From NCBI RefSeq assembly GCF_000185905.1, contig NC_014923.1, positions 2,317,501-2,381,500 of the forward strand: a stretch of DNA of 64,000 nucleotides, read 5' to 3'. Origin of the DNA: Mesorhizobium ciceri biovar biserrulae WSM1271. GTDB taxonomy: Bacteria; Pseudomonadota; Alphaproteobacteria; Rhizobiales; Rhizobiaceae. Each line of letters begins with the position of its first letter. Position 1 is the stretch's first letter. Shown here in pieces: positions 25,364 through 33,130 of the stretch. A program made the position numbers and the translations under genes. Below the pieces are notes generated by a model. That model worked only from the letters and a program-made list of their open reading frames with translations, was not told the origin of the DNA and searched no databases.

Positions 25364-26857
25364 ATGATCAAGCACAATCCGCCTTCTCCCGAACCGTTGC
25401 ACCGCGCCATTGCGCGGTTCGGCCAGGCCACCGTGCTGGTGGTCGGCGATTTCATCCTCGATCGTTTCGTCAACGGCGTCATCGAGCGGATCTCGCCGGA
25501 GGCGCCGATCCCGGTGCTGCACGGGCGCGGCGAGACCTCGACCATGGGCGGCGCCGGCAACGTCGTGGCCAACATCGTTTCGCTCGGCGCTGCCGCTGTT
25601 CCCGTTTCCGTAATCGGCGCCGATCTGGCGGGCGACAGTCTGGTGCGGATGCTCGGCGAGCTTGGCGCCGATACGGCGGGCCTTGCGCAGGAGCGTGGTC
25701 GCATGACCTCGTCCAAAAGCCGCTTCAGCGCGCTCAACCAGCAGGTGCTGCGTTTCGATGAAGAGGAGATCAAGCCGCTCGGCGCCGCGGAGCGAGCCGG
25801 CCTGATCCGGCATTTCCGCACCGCGCTGGCGCGCGCCGACATCGTCATCCTGTCCGATTACGGCAAGGGCATCCTGCTCGACGGCGTCGCCGGCGACTTG
25901 ATCGCCATCTGCCGCGAGGCTGGAAAGCCGGTGCTGGTCGACCCGAAGGGCCGCGATTACGCGCGCTATGCCGGGGCGACCGCCATCACCCCCAACCGCA
26001 AGGAACTCGGCGAGGCCGTCGGCCATGCGGTGTTCGCCGATGACGAGATCGTGGCTGCCGCACGCGAGCTGATTTCGGCACATGGTTTCGATTTCGTCGT
26101 CGCGACGCGCAGCGAAAAGGGCATGAGCGTGGTCGGCCCAGACGAGGCGCGCCACATCGCCACCCAGGCGCGCGAAGTGTTCGATGTTTCGGGCGCCGGC
26201 GACACGGTGATCGCGAGCTTCGCGCTGGCGCTGGCCGTAGGCGCAGATACGGTCATGGCCGCTTCGATCGCCAATGCCGCCGGTGGCGTCGTGGTGGGAA
26301 AACGCGGCACCGCGCGGCTGACGGTCGAGGAACTCACCGGCGCGCTGTTCCGTTCGCATGGGCCGACGGCCCACAAGGACGCCATCCTCGACGCCACATC
26401 GGCCGCCCGCATGGTGGCGGCGTGGAAGGAAGAGGGGCTGAGCGTCGGCTTCACCAATGGCTGCTTTGACATCCTGCATGCCGGCCATGTCAGCCTCTTG
26501 CACGCGGCGCGCAGCCAGTGCGACCGGCTGGTGCTCGGCCTCAACAGCGATGCCTCGGTGCGGCGACTGAAGGGCGCCGGCCGGCCGGTCAACGACCAGC
26601 ACGACCGCGCCTGCGTGCTGGCAGCGCTGGCCTCGGTCGACGCGGTCGTGGTGTTCGAGGAAGATACGCCGCTGGCGCTGATCGAAGCGCTGCTGCCCGA
26701 CATACTGGTCAAGGGCGCCGATTACACGGTCGACACCGTGGTCGGCGCCGATGCTGTGCAGAAGGCCGGCGGCCGCGTCGTGCTGGTCGATCTCGTCGCC
26801 GGCAAAAGCACCACCAACACCATTGGCAAATTGCGCGCCGGCGGCACCACAAACTGA
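25364..26857 (+). CDS. hldE: Bifunctional D-glycero-beta-D-manno-heptose-7-phosphate kinase / 1-phosphate adenylyltransferase
   Basis: This 497-aa protein has two domains. Residues 1-325 form a ribokinase-like kinase (VVGDFILDRFVNGVIERISP, MGGAGNVVANI, and the anion-hole motif VFDVSGAGDTVIASFALAL near residue 280). Residues 360-497 form a nucleotidyltransferase with VGFTNGCFDILHAGHVSLLH, the HxGH motif. It phosphorylates heptose-7-phosphate at C1 and later makes ADP-heptose. The ATG at 25364 is preferred over an in-frame TTG 27 bases upstream. It is followed by gmhA after seven bases and is the head of the plus-strand heptose unit. Confidence 0.93.
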   Translation: MIKHNPPSPEPLHRAIARFGQATVLVVGDFILDRFVNGVIERISPEAPIPVLHGRGETSTMGGAGNVVANIVSLGAAAVPVSVIGADLAGDSLVRMLGELGADTAGLAQERGRMTSSKSRFSALNQQVLRFDEEEIKPLGAAERAGLIRHFRTALARADIVILSDYGKGILLDGVAGDLIAICREAGKPVLVDPKGRDYARYAGATAITPNRKELGEAVGHAVFADDEIVAAARELISAHGFDFVVATRSEKGMSVVGPDEARHIATQAREVFDVSGAGDTVIASFALALAVGADTVMAASIANAAGGVVVGKRGTARLTVEELTGALFRSHGPTAHKDAILDATSAARMVAAWKEEGLSVGFTNGCFDILHAGHVSLLHAARSQCDRLVLGLNSDASVRRLKGAGRPVNDQHDRACVLAALASVDAVVVFEEDTPLALIEALLPDILVKGADYTVDTVVGADAVQKAGGRVVLVDLVAGKSTTNTIGKLRAGGTTN

Positions 26858-26864
26858 GGGTTTC

Positions 26865-27437
26865 ATGTCCGACTTGAACGATTACCTTGTCCGCTCGGCG
26901 GCTGCCATATCAGCCATGGTCGAACGGGACCTGACCGGTGAGATGGAGCAGGCAGCGAGCGCGGTGGTGACGGCGCTTTCGTCGGGGAAGGCCTTGCTCA
27001 TCGCCGGCAATGGCGGCTCGGCCAGCGACGCCATCCACATTGCCGGCGAACTGGTCGGCCGCTTTCTCAAGGAGCGCAAGGCCTACAATGTCATCGCGCT
27101 GCCGGCCAATGCAGCGGTGCTGACCGCCTGGGGCAACGACTATGGCTTCGACACGGTGTTTTCGCGCCAGGTCGAGGCGCATGGCGCGGCCGGCGGCGTG
27201 CTTCTGGCAATCTCTACCAGCGGCAATTCGCCGAGCATCCTCGCCGCCGCCGAACAGGCACGGAGGATGGACATGACGGTGATCGGCATGACCGGCGACA
27301 CCGGCGGCAAGCTGAAGCCTCTGTCCGATATCCTGCTCAACGTGCCGTCGACTTCGACGCCGATCATCCAGCAGGGGCATCTGTGCCTTTATCATCATCT
27401 GTGCGAGGTGGTCGAAGCGCGCCTCAGCAATGGCTGA
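26865..27437 (+). CDS. gmhA: Sedoheptulose-7-phosphate isomerase (phosphoheptose isomerase)
   Basis: This 190-aa SIS-domain protein converts sedoheptulose 7-phosphate to D-glycero-D-manno-heptose 7-phosphate, the first committed step. It has LLIAGNGGSASDAIHIAGEL, the sugar-phosphate loop, and LLAISTSGNSPSILAAAEQA, then the C-terminal PIIQQGHLCLYHHLCE with the metal-ligand Gln/His residues. It starts seven bases after hldE and overlaps gmhB by eight bases. Confidence 0.93.
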   Translation: MSDLNDYLVRSAAAISAMVERDLTGEMEQAASAVVTALSSGKALLIAGNGGSASDAIHIAGELVGRFLKERKAYNVIALPANAAVLTAWGNDYGFDTVFSRQVEAHGAAGGVLLAISTSGNSPSILAAAEQARRMDMTVIGMTGDTGGKLKPLSDILLNVPSTSTPIIQQGHLCLYHHLCEVVEARLSNG

Positions 27438-28089
27438 TCCCACGACCTCTGGCCGCTATCCGCTGGCGGAGCCGGGCCTATGGGTCGAGCAGATCGGCTC
27501 AAGGGTGTTCGCCGCCGGCTCGCCGGCGCTGTTCCTCGATCGCGACGGCACCATCAATGTCGATACGGGCTATCCGGATAATCCAGCCGAAATGGTGCTG
27601 CGCGCGGATATAGCCGCGGTGATAGCCGCCGCCAACGGGGCTGGCATTCCCGTCATCGTCGTAACCAACCAGTCCGGCATTGCGCGCGGCTATTTCGGCT
27701 GGAGCGATTTCGCTGCCGTCAACGGCCGCGTGCTCGAACTGCTGCGCGCCGACAGTGCATTCGTGGATATGGTCCTTGCCTGCGCTTATCACGAGGCGGG
27801 CTCCGGCCCGCTCGCGGTCGCAGATCATCCGATGCGCAAACCCAATCCGGGCATGCTGCTTGAGGCGGCCAGGCGTCTCCGGCTCGATCTGCGGCGTTCG
27901 CTGATTGTCGGCGACAAGAAGGCCGACATGGAAGCGGGACAACGCGCCGGCCTTTCGCAGGGCTGGCTGGTGGACGGCGAACAGTCCAGTCAAGGAGGAT
28001 TCGAGACTTGGCCGCTACGGGGCCGGGGCGATCTCGATGGCCTGCTCGCCGCAATAGCGGCACTGGGTGCCGCGCCGGGCGAGCGGTGA
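27430..28089 (+). CDS. gmhB: D-glycero-beta-D-manno-heptose 1,7-bisphosphate 7-phosphatase
   Basis: This 219-aa HAD-family phosphatase removes the C7 phosphate from heptose bisphosphate. HAD motif I is LFLDRDGTINVDTGY (DxDGT), motif II is VIVVTNQSGIARGYF, and motif III/IV is SLIVGDKKADMEAGQRAG. It overlaps gmhA by eight bases, which indicates coupling. The 3' end runs into a short rhizobial repeat. The stop is four bases before that element. Confidence 0.92.
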   Translation: MADPTTSGRYPLAEPGLWVEQIGSRVFAAGSPALFLDRDGTINVDTGYPDNPAEMVLRADIAAVIAAANGAGIPVIVVTNQSGIARGYFGWSDFAAVNGRVLELLRADSAFVDMVLACAYHEAGSGPLAVADHPMRKPNPGMLLEAARRLRLDLRRSLIVGDKKADMEAGQRAGLSQGWLVDGEQSSQGGFETWPLRGRGDLDGLLAAIAALGAAPGER

Positions 28090-28093
28090 TGGG

Positions 28094-28199
28094 CTAGAGC
28101 AATTCCAGGAAAAGTGTGAAGCGGTTTTCCGTCGAGAATTGCGTCAAAACAAAGAGTTAGAGCAGATCGCCGTTTCCGTGAAACGGTGAAATGCTCTAG
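28094..28199 (+). repeat. CTAGAGCAATTCC-type rhizobial intergenic repeat, copy 1
   Basis: This 106-bp element starts CTAGAGCAATTCCAGGAAAA and ends ATGCTCTAG, so its tips form a short inverted repeat. An inner palindrome (CCGTTTC / GAAACGG) lies near 28170. The last four bases include the stop codon of the glycosyltransferase gene. A second, shorter copy in opposite orientation lies at 29057-29116. Confidence 0.8.
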
Positions 28200-28990
28200 G
28201 CCCGCTCCTTGTCTTGCGAAGCCTCGTACAGTTTGGCCTCGGTGGCATAGGAATAGATCATCACCGACATCGAGTAGATGAAGCCGTGCCGACCGCATAG
28301 GAAGTAGCGCTTGGCCAGGTAGAACTTCAAGAAGTTGCCGAACGGCGACAGCACCAACCGTATCAGGCCGGGCTTCTTACCTCTCTCGACCAGCGTGGCG
28401 ACCTTGAGGCCGGAATAGGTATTGGCCCTGGCAAGGTCGTCATTGACGGATATTTCGCGGCGATGCAGCAACACGCCGCTTTCGATCGTGCGGGTCTCGC
28501 CCGGCACAACGAAGGATTCATGGACCCGCGAGGTGAGGTCCATGGTGGCGACTTCCCGGCGAAACAGCCGCAGAAGCCGGTTGTGCAGCACCCAGCGATG
28601 CGCATAGCCATAGCCTTTCAGCCAGTCGCGGCGGCGAATGTACCAGCCGTCGATGCCGCTGTTGGCGGTCCGCGTGGCCGCCACGATGGCCTGGCGCAGT
28701 GAATCGTCGACGCGCTCGTCGGGATCGATCGAAAGACACCATGGTTGCCTGGCATGGTCGAGCGCGAACTGCCGCTGGCGCGGGAAACCCGACCAGTCAT
28801 TGTGAAACAGCCTTATCGGGTAGCCGTTGGCGATGAACTCCTGAACGACGTCCAGAGTGCGGTCCGTCGAGCCCGAATCGACGACGATGATCTCGGCGCA
28901 GAAGTCGACGCTTTCCAGGCACTGGCCGATCATGTCGGCCTCGTCCATACAGATGACCAGCGCCGAAACCGGGCTAGAAAATCGAGTCAT
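28196..28990 (-). CDS. GT2-family glycosyltransferase (LPS core, WaaE/KdtX-like)
   Basis: This 264-aa GT-A fold glycosyltransferase starts VSALVICMDEADMIGQCLES, then EIIVVDSGSTDRTLDVVQ with the DxGSxD nucleotide-sugar site, and PWCLSIDPDERVDDSLRQA containing the DxD-like metal motif. The length and SGFPRQRQFALDHA match WaaE/KdtX-type LPS-core glucosyltransferases. It sits next to the ADP-heptose operon but on the opposite strand, so a role in LPS core extension is likely; the acceptor is unknown. The ATG at 28988-28990 follows a GGGGTGGGA stretch. The gene is bracketed by inverted copies of one repeat family. Confidence 0.85.
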   Translation of the reverse strand: MTRFSSPVSALVICMDEADMIGQCLESVDFCAEIIVVDSGSTDRTLDVVQEFIANGYPIRLFHNDWSGFPRQRQFALDHARQPWCLSIDPDERVDDSLRQAIVAATRTANSGIDGWYIRRRDWLKGYGYAHRWVLHNRLLRLFRREVATMDLTSRVHESFVVPGETRTIESGVLLHRREISVNDDLARANTYSGLKVATLVERGKKPGLIRLVLSPFGNFLKFYLAKRYFLCGRHGFIYSMSVMIYSYATEAKLYEASQDKERA

Positions 28991-29056
28991 CGTCCCACCC
29001 CACGGCACACAATTCTCGGAATTGGGCTGCCCTGCGCCACTTGTTTACGCAATCCC

Positions 29057-29116
29057 GAAAGCGCTATGCGCTTTCCCCGGGAAAACCGTTACACACTTTT
29101 TCTGGAATTGCTCTAG
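29057..29116 (-). repeat. CTAGAGCAATTCC-type rhizobial intergenic repeat, copy 2 (inverted)
   Basis: Read on the minus strand from 29116, it begins CTAGAGCAATTCCAGAAAAA and continues GTGTGTAACGGTTTTCC, matching copy 1 with a few changes. It ends in the palindrome GAAAGCGC-TAT-GCGCTTTC at 29057-29075. It lies upstream of the glycosyltransferase gene, in opposite orientation to copy 1. Confidence 0.8.
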
Positions 29117-29242
29117 GAAACCAACAAGGCGGCTACGGCAGAACATCCGGCTTCACGGAAGAGTCTATCGAATGCCAAAGCGGCGCTGATATGGCGGGGC
29201 GCTCAAGCCGCATCGGCGAAAGCCTGCTGCGTTTCAACCGGC

Positions 29243-29722
29243 TCAAGGCTGTGCGAACGAGACCAGCCCTTCGTCCTTGACCCGGCGGATGGTGAGCGCG
29301 GTTCGCACCGTGTCGACATTCGGGGTCGAGGTCAGTTCCTCGATGACGAAGCTCTGAAAGGCGCCGAGGTCGCTCGCCACGCAATGCAGCAGGAAGTCGG
29401 ATTCGCCCGACACCATCCAGGCGTCGCGTACGATCGGCCAGCCGCGGGTGCGCTCGGCAAAGATGCGCAGCTCGGCATCGGCCTGATGATGCAGGCCGAC
29501 AAGGCAGAAGGCTACGACATCGAGGCCGAGCGCTGGTGCATTGAGCAACGCACGGTAGCCACGGATGATGCCGGCTTCCTCCAGGCGCTTGACGCGGCGC
29601 AGGCATGGCGGAGCCGAAATGCCGACACGGTTCGACAGTTCGACATTGGTCATGCGGCCGTCGCCCTGCAATTCGCGCAGGATCTTCCAGTCGATGGCGT
29701 CGAGGTCGGCCTTGAGCGGCAT
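29243..29722 (-). CDS. Lrp/AsnC-family transcriptional regulator
   Basis: This 159-aa protein has the Lrp/AsnC layout: an N-terminal helix-turn-helix (LDAIDWKILRELQGDGRMTN, VELSNRVGISAPPCLRRVKR, LEEAGIIRGYRALL) and a C-terminal RAM ligand domain (VDTVRTALTIRRVKDEGLV). It probably senses amino acids. It is divergent from trxB with a 17-bp perfect palindrome 27 bases upstream of its start. In Sinorhizobium an lrp-type gene, trxB and lsrB are also adjacent; the neighbourhood is conserved although orientation may differ. Confidence 0.9.
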   Translation of the reverse strand: MPLKADLDAIDWKILRELQGDGRMTNVELSNRVGISAPPCLRRVKRLEEAGIIRGYRALLNAPALGLDVVAFCLVGLHHQADAELRIFAERTRGWPIVRDAWMVSGESDFLLHCVASDLGAFQSFVIEELTSTPNVDTVRTALTIRRVKDEGLVSFAQP

Positions 29723-29748
29723 GGGGGCTCTCGATCATGAGGAGTAAT

Positions 29749-29765
29749 ACGCAAGAATCTTGCGT
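29749..29765. promoter_or_regulatory. Candidate Lrp autoregulatory operator (ACGCAAGA-A-TCTTGCGT)
   Basis: A perfect palindrome with 8-bp arms and a one-base centre lies in the divergent region between the lrp-type gene and trxB, 27 bases upstream of the regulator start. Lrp proteins commonly bind palindromes of this size at their own promoter. Confidence 0.55.
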
Positions 29766-29970
29766 GATTTTGTAATTAAACGACTTCGCTGTCCATTCCA
29801 TCCTTCGCCCGGAATATTTCGCGGGATCAGCGGCCGACAGGTGCGACAAAGCTTTCCGGGGACGAACTCCAACTTGCCTTGCTGGTGTCGTGGGCAACAC
29901 TTACATTACGCGCGACAATGATCGAGTTTTCCATGCCGCAATTGCCGGCAGCCCTCCGCAGAGGCTTTAG

Positions 29971-30945
29971 ATGACCACCAAGCACGCGCCCGTTCTCATC
30001 ATCGGTTCCGGCCCGGCCGGCTATACGGCGGCGGTCTATGCCGCCCGCGCCATGCTGAAGCCGATGCTGGTCGCCGGCCTGCAGCAGGGCGGGCAGTTGA
30101 TGATCACCACCGATGTCGAGAACTATCCCGGCTTCGCCGACCCGATCCAGGGTCCGTGGCTGATGGAGCAGATGCTGAAACAGGCCGAGCATGTCGGCAC
30201 CGACATCATCAACGACATCATCACCGAGGTCGACCTCAACGTGCGACCGTTCCGTGCCAAGGGCGATTCCGGCACCACCTACACCGCCGACGCGCTGATC
30301 ATCGCCACCGGCGCGCAAGCGAAATGGCTGGGCATCCCGACCGAGCAGGACTTTATGGGTTTTGGAGTCTCGGCCTGCGCCACCTGTGACGGCTTCTTCT
30401 ACCGGGGTAAGGATGTCGCGGTGATCGGCGGCGGCAATTCGGCGGTGGAAGAGGCGCTCTATCTGTCCAATCTCGCCAAGAGCGTGACGGTCATCCACAG
30501 GCGCAGCGATTTTCGCGCCGAACGTATCCTGCGCGAGCGGCTTCTGAAAAAGGACAATGTCCGCGTCATCTGGGACACGATCGTCGACGAGATCACCGGT
30601 CGGCCCGGCAAGACGCCGCTGCCGCCCTCGGTCGAGGGGCTGAAGCTCAAGCATGCGGTGACCGGCGAGGTGTCGCACCTCAAGATCGACGGCGTGTTCG
30701 TGGCCATCGGCCATGCGCCGGCGGTTGAACTGTTCGCCGGCAAGCTCAAGCAGAAGCCGAACGGCTATCTGTGGACGGCGCCGGATTCGACCCGCACCGA
30801 TGTGCCGGGCGTGTTCGCGGCCGGCGATGTGACCGACGATATCTACCGCCAGGCGGTGACGGCAGCGGGGCTTGGCTGCATGGCCGCACTCGAGGCGGAG
30901 AAGTATCTGGCCGGCATCGAAGTGCATCGCGAAGCGGCCGAGTAG
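29971..30945 (+). CDS. trxB: Thioredoxin-disulfide reductase
   Basis: This 324-aa FAD/NADPH enzyme reduces thioredoxin in the cytoplasm. The FAD loop is LIIGSGPAGYTAAVYAARA, the redox-active pair is in VSACATCDGFFYRGKD (CxxC), and the NADPH loop is VAVIGGGNSAVEEALYLSNL followed by HRRSDFRAERIL. The C-terminal FAD motif is GVFAAGDVTDDIYRQAVTAAG. Length is normal. It is followed after 79 bases by the VtlR/LsrB regulator in the same direction, a pairing known from rhizobia and Brucella. Confidence 0.96.
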   Translation: MTTKHAPVLIIGSGPAGYTAAVYAARAMLKPMLVAGLQQGGQLMITTDVENYPGFADPIQGPWLMEQMLKQAEHVGTDIINDIITEVDLNVRPFRAKGDSGTTYTADALIIATGAQAKWLGIPTEQDFMGFGVSACATCDGFFYRGKDVAVIGGGNSAVEEALYLSNLAKSVTVIHRRSDFRAERILRERLLKKDNVRVIWDTIVDEITGRPGKTPLPPSVEGLKLKHAVTGEVSHLKIDGVFVAIGHAPAVELFAGKLKQKPNGYLWTAPDSTRTDVPGVFAAGDVTDDIYRQAVTAAGLGCMAALEAEKYLAGIEVHREAAE

Positions 30946-31024
30946 AGAGTTCAGAGAGCGGCTTAGAAACGCCGTGTAAAAGCCTGATTTTTCATTCAGA
31001 CGCCAAAACAGAACGAGGGGAATC

Positions 31025-31921
31025 ATGGCGTTGGACTGGGACAAGCTACGCGTGTTTCACGCTGCGGCGGAGGCGGGGTCGTTTACCCATGCGGCCGAGA
31101 CATTGCATCTGTCACAATCGGCGATCTCGCGGCAGGTCAGCGCGCTCGAGCATGATGTCGGCGTGCCGCTGTTCAACCGCCACGCCCGCGGGCTGGTGTT
31201 GACCGAGCAGGGTGAGATGCTGTTTCGCACGGCGCATGACGTGCTGATGAAGCTGGAGACCATCAAGTCCCGGCTGACCGAGACCAAGGATCGCCCGTCG
31301 GGCGTGCTGCGGGTAACGACGACGGTGGGGCTGGGCGCCGGCTGGCTAACCGAGCGGGTGCAGGAATTCATCGAACTCTATCCTGAAATCAGCCTGCAGT
31401 TGATCCTCGCCAACGAGGAGCTCGATCTCACCATGCGCCAGGCCGATTGCGCCATTCGGCTGCGCCAGCCGCAGCAGCCGGACCTGATCCAGCGCCGCCT
31501 GTTCACCGTGCATTTCCACCTCTACGCGGCCCCATCCTATGTCGCCAAGCATGGCAGGCCGTCTTCCGTCGCCGAGCTGAAGGCCCATCGCATCGTCACC
31601 TTCGGCGTGCCGGTGCCGTCGCATCTCTCGGAGCTGAACTGGCTGGAAACGGTCGGTGATTTCGAAGGCGGGCAAAGGGTGCCGACGCTGCAGATCAACG
31701 ACATATTGTCGATCAAGCGGGCGGTGCAGGGCGGTGCCGGTATCGCCATGCTGCCCGACTATGTGATCAGCAAGGACTCCGACCTCGTGCAGCTACTGCC
31801 GGAGACCGAGGTGCCGTCTTTCGACACCTATTTTGCTTATCCGGACGCGATGAAGAACCAGGCCAAGCTGCACGTGTTCCGGGACTTTATCATCGCCAAG
31901 GCGAGAAGCTGGTCATTCTAA
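31025..31921 (+). CDS. LysR-family regulator, VtlR/LsrB type
   Basis: This 298-aa LysR protein begins MALDWDKLRVFHAAAEAGSF and THAAETLHLSQSAISRQVSA, the near-invariant N-terminus of the VtlR (Brucella)/LsrB (Sinorhizobium) group, needed for host interaction, redox balance and LPS in those organisms. The effector domain starts LRVTTTVGLGAGWLTERVQ. In Brucella, VtlR lies beside and activates the sRNA gene abcR2; here an AbcR-like sRNA is predicted 0.8 kb downstream. Position directly behind trxB also matches the conserved neighbourhood. Orthology is inferred from sequence and context. Confidence 0.88.
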   Translation: MALDWDKLRVFHAAAEAGSFTHAAETLHLSQSAISRQVSALEHDVGVPLFNRHARGLVLTEQGEMLFRTAHDVLMKLETIKSRLTETKDRPSGVLRVTTTVGLGAGWLTERVQEFIELYPEISLQLILANEELDLTMRQADCAIRLRQPQQPDLIQRRLFTVHFHLYAAPSYVAKHGRPSSVAELKAHRIVTFGVPVPSHLSELNWLETVGDFEGGQRVPTLQINDILSIKRAVQGGAGIAMLPDYVISKDSDLVQLLPETEVPSFDTYFAYPDAMKNQAKLHVFRDFIIAKARSWSF

Positions 31922-31938
31922 GGACATGTCGATTGCCT

Positions 31939-31967
31939 GGCCCGACCTGAGCCTCAACATGCCCTGA
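31939..31967. repeat. Solo end fragment of the MITE-like repeat found at 48181
   Basis: The segment reading GGCCCGACCTGAGCCTCAAC and continuing ATGCCCTGA closely matches the right end of the element at 48181-48323 (about 24 of 29 positions). It lies just after the VtlR gene. Only this end is present. Confidence 0.55.
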
Positions 31968-31987
31968 GACGGCGCTGCCGGTTTCAC

Positions 31988-32485
31988 CTACCCCCGCCAG
32001 GGCGACAGTCGAGGCAGCCAGCCGGGCACGTTGCGGCGGTAGGCGTCGTATTCGGCGCCGTACCGGTGAGCCAAAGTCGGCTCCTCGTAGAACCGCACGA
32101 AAGAGCCCATGGCGATCGCGCCGATGACCGCATAAGCGGCCAGCGTCCAGCTCGAGAACAGCAATGCCTGGCCGAGGATGATCGACAGCACGGCGACATA
32201 CATCGGGTTGCGGACATGACGGTAGATGCCGCCGATCACCAGCCTCTCGGTTGGCGCGACCGGAGCGGGCGTGCCGAGGCCCTCAAGCGCGAATCGACCG
32301 AAGGCATGCAGCAGTGCTGCGATCGCGACGGCGATCAGAAGCCCGCCGGCAGGAACAAAGCCCGGCAGACCAGACCACGGCAAGCCCCAGCGATCGGTCA
32401 ACAGCCAGGGCACCAGCCCGGCAACCACGCAGGGCGCCGCGATGAAGAAGGCCGCACTGCCGGCGATCGCCGAAAACGTCCGCAT
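31988..32485 (-). CDS. Isoprenylcysteine carboxyl methyltransferase/phospholipid methyltransferase-like membrane protein
   Basis: This 165-aa protein has about four hydrophobic segments. The C-terminal half has LVIGGIYRHVRNPMYVAVLS and FVRFYEEPTLAHRYGAEYDA, then YRRNVPGWLPR, the S-adenosylmethionine-binding pattern (RHxRNPxY and EEPxLxxxFGxxYxxY) of the ICMT/PEMT superfamily. The substrate is unknown; a lipid or small hydrophobic compound is likely. It is convergent with the VtlR gene and divergent from the sRNA region. Confidence 0.82.
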   Translation of the reverse strand: MRTFSAIAGSAAFFIAAPCVVAGLVPWLLTDRWGLPWSGLPGFVPAGGLLIAVAIAALLHAFGRFALEGLGTPAPVAPTERLVIGGIYRHVRNPMYVAVLSIILGQALLFSSWTLAAYAVIGAIAMGSFVRFYEEPTLAHRYGAEYDAYRRNVPGWLPRLSPWRG

Positions 32486-32683
32486 TGGCTGCTTCCTCCC
32501 GATTGCCTTAGAAATGCACGCCTGCTGCCTGCTTCCACATCATTGCCCGGTTTTGGCATTTTGAGCCGAAAGCCAGCCGAGATCGGCGATTCTGTAGTTG
32601 CAATTGCCCGATTCGGCGGCCCATTTCGACGATTCTGCTGGTCCTATTGGCTTCTGGAATGGGTTAGACCACAGCCTGCGTCT
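32486..32683. other. Intergenic region between the methyltransferase and the sRNA control region
   Basis: No coding signal or repeat was recognised in these 198 bases. They probably hold the promoter of the minus-strand methyltransferase gene. Confidence 0.4.
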
Positions 32684-32706
32684 TTTTGCATGCGTGTGTT
32701 GCAAAA
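32684..32706 (+). promoter_or_regulatory. Candidate VtlR (LysR-type) binding site upstream of the sRNA
   Basis: A perfect 7-bp inverted repeat, TTTTGCA-N9-TGCAAAA, contains the LysR-type T-N11-A spacing. It is centred about 55 bases before the predicted sRNA start at about 32750, the usual place for LysR activator sites. It is 0.8 kb from the VtlR gene. Confidence 0.55.
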
Positions 32707-32749
32707 TAGATGCTTGTTTCTTGGGCATGATGAGCACATATATAGATCA

Positions 32750-32862
32750 TCTCCTGGGCGCGTTCTCCTCCCATTAGCGCCCTCGAGTGTTCCCCTCTGG
32801 AGGTTAGCCTTAACAGGCACTCCAATCAAACTCAGCCGGATCTTCATTGATCCGGCTTTTTT
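32750..32862 (+). ncRNA. AbcR/alpha-r15-like Hfq-dependent sRNA
   Basis: A stand-alone transcript of about 113 nt is predicted. Promoter: TTGTTT at 32714-32719 and CATATA at 32737-32742, 17 bases apart. Stem 1: GGGCGC (32756-32761) pairs with GCGCCC (32777-32782) and presents a loop with CTCCTCCC, an anti-Shine-Dalgarno sequence. A second pyrimidine-rich stretch, TTCCCCTCT, follows with a small CCTC-TG-GAGG hairpin. It ends in a 9-bp terminator stem with a T-run. Two exposed CU-rich motifs plus a terminator is the hallmark of AbcR (alpha-r15) RNAs, which silence ABC-transporter and other mRNAs. VtlR-linked abcR2 in Brucella is the closest parallel. The exact 5' end is inferred. Confidence 0.72.
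32834..32862 (+). terminator. Rho-independent terminator of the AbcR-like sRNA
   Basis: A 9-bp stem (AGCCGGATC / GATCCGGCT) with loop TTCATT is followed by a run of T residues. No coding sequence on this strand ends here, which supports an sRNA. Confidence 0.85.
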
Positions 32863-32941
32863 GTTGCCTGTGCTCTGCTGGGCCGGCAAAAAATTCCATC
32901 ACAATTGCCACGTAACGGTGACATGTAACCTCTGGTAACAT

Positions 32942-33060
32942 AGCCCGGGCGCCCGCGACCTGCTATGTGGATCATAGGACGCGGTGTGGTTCGGACGGGA
33001 GATGGGGGCATCACTCGTACGGCCCGGGCTCAGGCGGCTACCGCGTCCGAACCGTTTTTT
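32942..33060 (+). ncRNA. Possible second structured RNA (interleaved stems, U-run)
   Basis: GGTTCGGACG (32988-32997) can pair with CGTCCGAACC (33044-33053), directly followed by GTTTTTT. AGCCCGGGC (32942-32950) can pair with GCCCGGGCT (33022-33030); the two pairings interleave and exclude each other unless a pseudoknot forms. An extended -10-like TGGTAACAT lies at 32933-32941. No plus-strand gene follows within 2 kb, so a riboswitch or attenuator has nothing to control; an sRNA is possible. Support is structural only. Confidence 0.3.
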
Positions 33061-33130
33061 CCGCCGAACTCGGCGGCACCAAATGCGGCGGACCTGCCGT
33101 TTTACCTCCCAAGGAAACGGTCCGCGAACA

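Noticed and set aside
24473..26866. A 797-codon minus-strand open frame antisense to lysE and hldE
   Set aside because: It is the reverse shadow of two well-recognised genes, with His/Arg/Asp-rich low-quality translation and no domain.
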